Of a DNA stretch of 7,723 nt, positions 7,462 through 7,723 are shown one piece after another (positions within the stretch are counted from its first letter, which is position 1; each line of letters starts with the position of its first letter). The notes below the pieces were generated by a model. The model was not told the origin of the DNA. It ran no database searches and saw only the letters and a program-made list of their open reading frames with translations. The translations under genes and the position numbers were made by a program. Origin of the DNA: Bacteroidota bacterium (GTDB lineage Bacteria; Bacteroidota; Bacteroidia; Bacteroidales; UBA10428); the NCBI GenBank assembly GCA_017860375.1, contig JAGDMB010000115.1, forward strand, positions 1 to 7,723, in the 5' to 3' direction.

Positions 7462-7723
7462 ATGACACGGAAATTTACCTGCTTACCCGTTGCATTGGCA
7501 TTTTTTTCCTTACTGCCTGCGCTCAGTCAGGTGGATGATGCCGATTCGGTATACAATATATCGGATACGCTTGACAAGGATTTCGGCATGTTTACGAACA
7601 GCGATGTACTTGACCTGGCGCTGTGGTTCGATATAACCCAGTATACGCGGAAAAAGCCAAAAGAGGAATACCTGGATGCCATCTTAACCTATTATCTCAA
7701 CCAGACGGATTCCATCAATAAAA
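7462..7723 (+). CDS. Partial secreted protein of unknown function (N-terminus only)
   Basis: An open frame starting at ATG 7462 gives 87 codons and continues past the right edge. The first 23 residues form a signal peptide: basic MTRK, a hydrophobic core, and PALSQ with cleavage likely before Gln23. The mature part is acidic and Ser/Asp-rich at first, then reads MFTNSDVLDLALWFDITQY (43-61), followed by KKPKEEYLDAILTYYLN. This layout, a strand such as LDLALWFDI, then a lysine-rich turn, then a tyrosine-containing strand, recalls an uncharacterised family of exported Bacteroidota proteins that I know from memory; the arginine-rich motif expected after it would lie beyond the edge. It is transcribed divergently from the barrel gene, with 63 bases between the two starts. 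No function is assigned. Confidence 0.65.
   Translation, partial: MTRKFTCLPVALAFFSLLPALSQVDDADSVYNISDTLDKDFGMFTNSDVLDLALWFDITQYTRKKPKEEYLDAILTYYLNQTDSINK

Overview
The window looks like part of a Bacteroidota (Bacteroidetes) chromosome. The signs are lipoprotein signals ending in SSC on two efflux subunits, signal peptides ending just before Gln (NA|Q, LS|Q), little use of Shine-Dalgarno sequences, a TAnnTTTG-type promoter element, and two envelope protein families that I know mainly from this phylum. Base composition and codon use look even across the window. I saw no tRNA, rRNA, CRISPR array, transposase or prophage gene.

Layout. Positions 1-6045 hold a minus-strand operon, read from right to left. 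It encodes a periplasmic adaptor lipoprotein (6045-4888), a complete HAE1/AcrB-type RND pump (4869-1714), and a NodT/OprM-type outer membrane factor lipoprotein (1712-330). Next comes the N-terminal third or so of a multi-spanning membrane protein that runs off the left edge (305-1), possibly an ion-channel-like protein. Gaps between these genes are 18, 1 and 24 bases, so all four are probably co-transcribed. The first three would form one tripartite export machine: the pump captures substrate in the inner membrane or periplasm, the adaptor bridges, and the outer membrane factor provides the exit duct. No regulator gene lies beside the operon inside the window. A 16-base near-palindrome about 108 bases upstream of the adaptor start is a candidate operator.

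Positions 6046-6289 are non-coding. They hold the operon's probable promoter zone, the near-palindrome, and a pair of 9-base direct repeats, one of which lies inside an imperfect inverted repeat that may act as a terminator.

Positions 7398-6290 encode an Omp85/BamA-like outer membrane beta-barrel protein whose reading frame is broken near codon 48. The signal peptide and a DISDWL motif are in one frame; the rest of the barrel is in another. This is either a real pseudogene or a one-base sequence error in a C4 run.

Positions 7399-7461 are a short divergent promoter region. A secreted protein of unknown function then begins on the plus strand at 7462 and runs off the right edge.

I did not find a clearly new biological system. 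The points most worth a second look are the broken barrel gene, the membrane gene coupled to the efflux operon, and the candidate operator.
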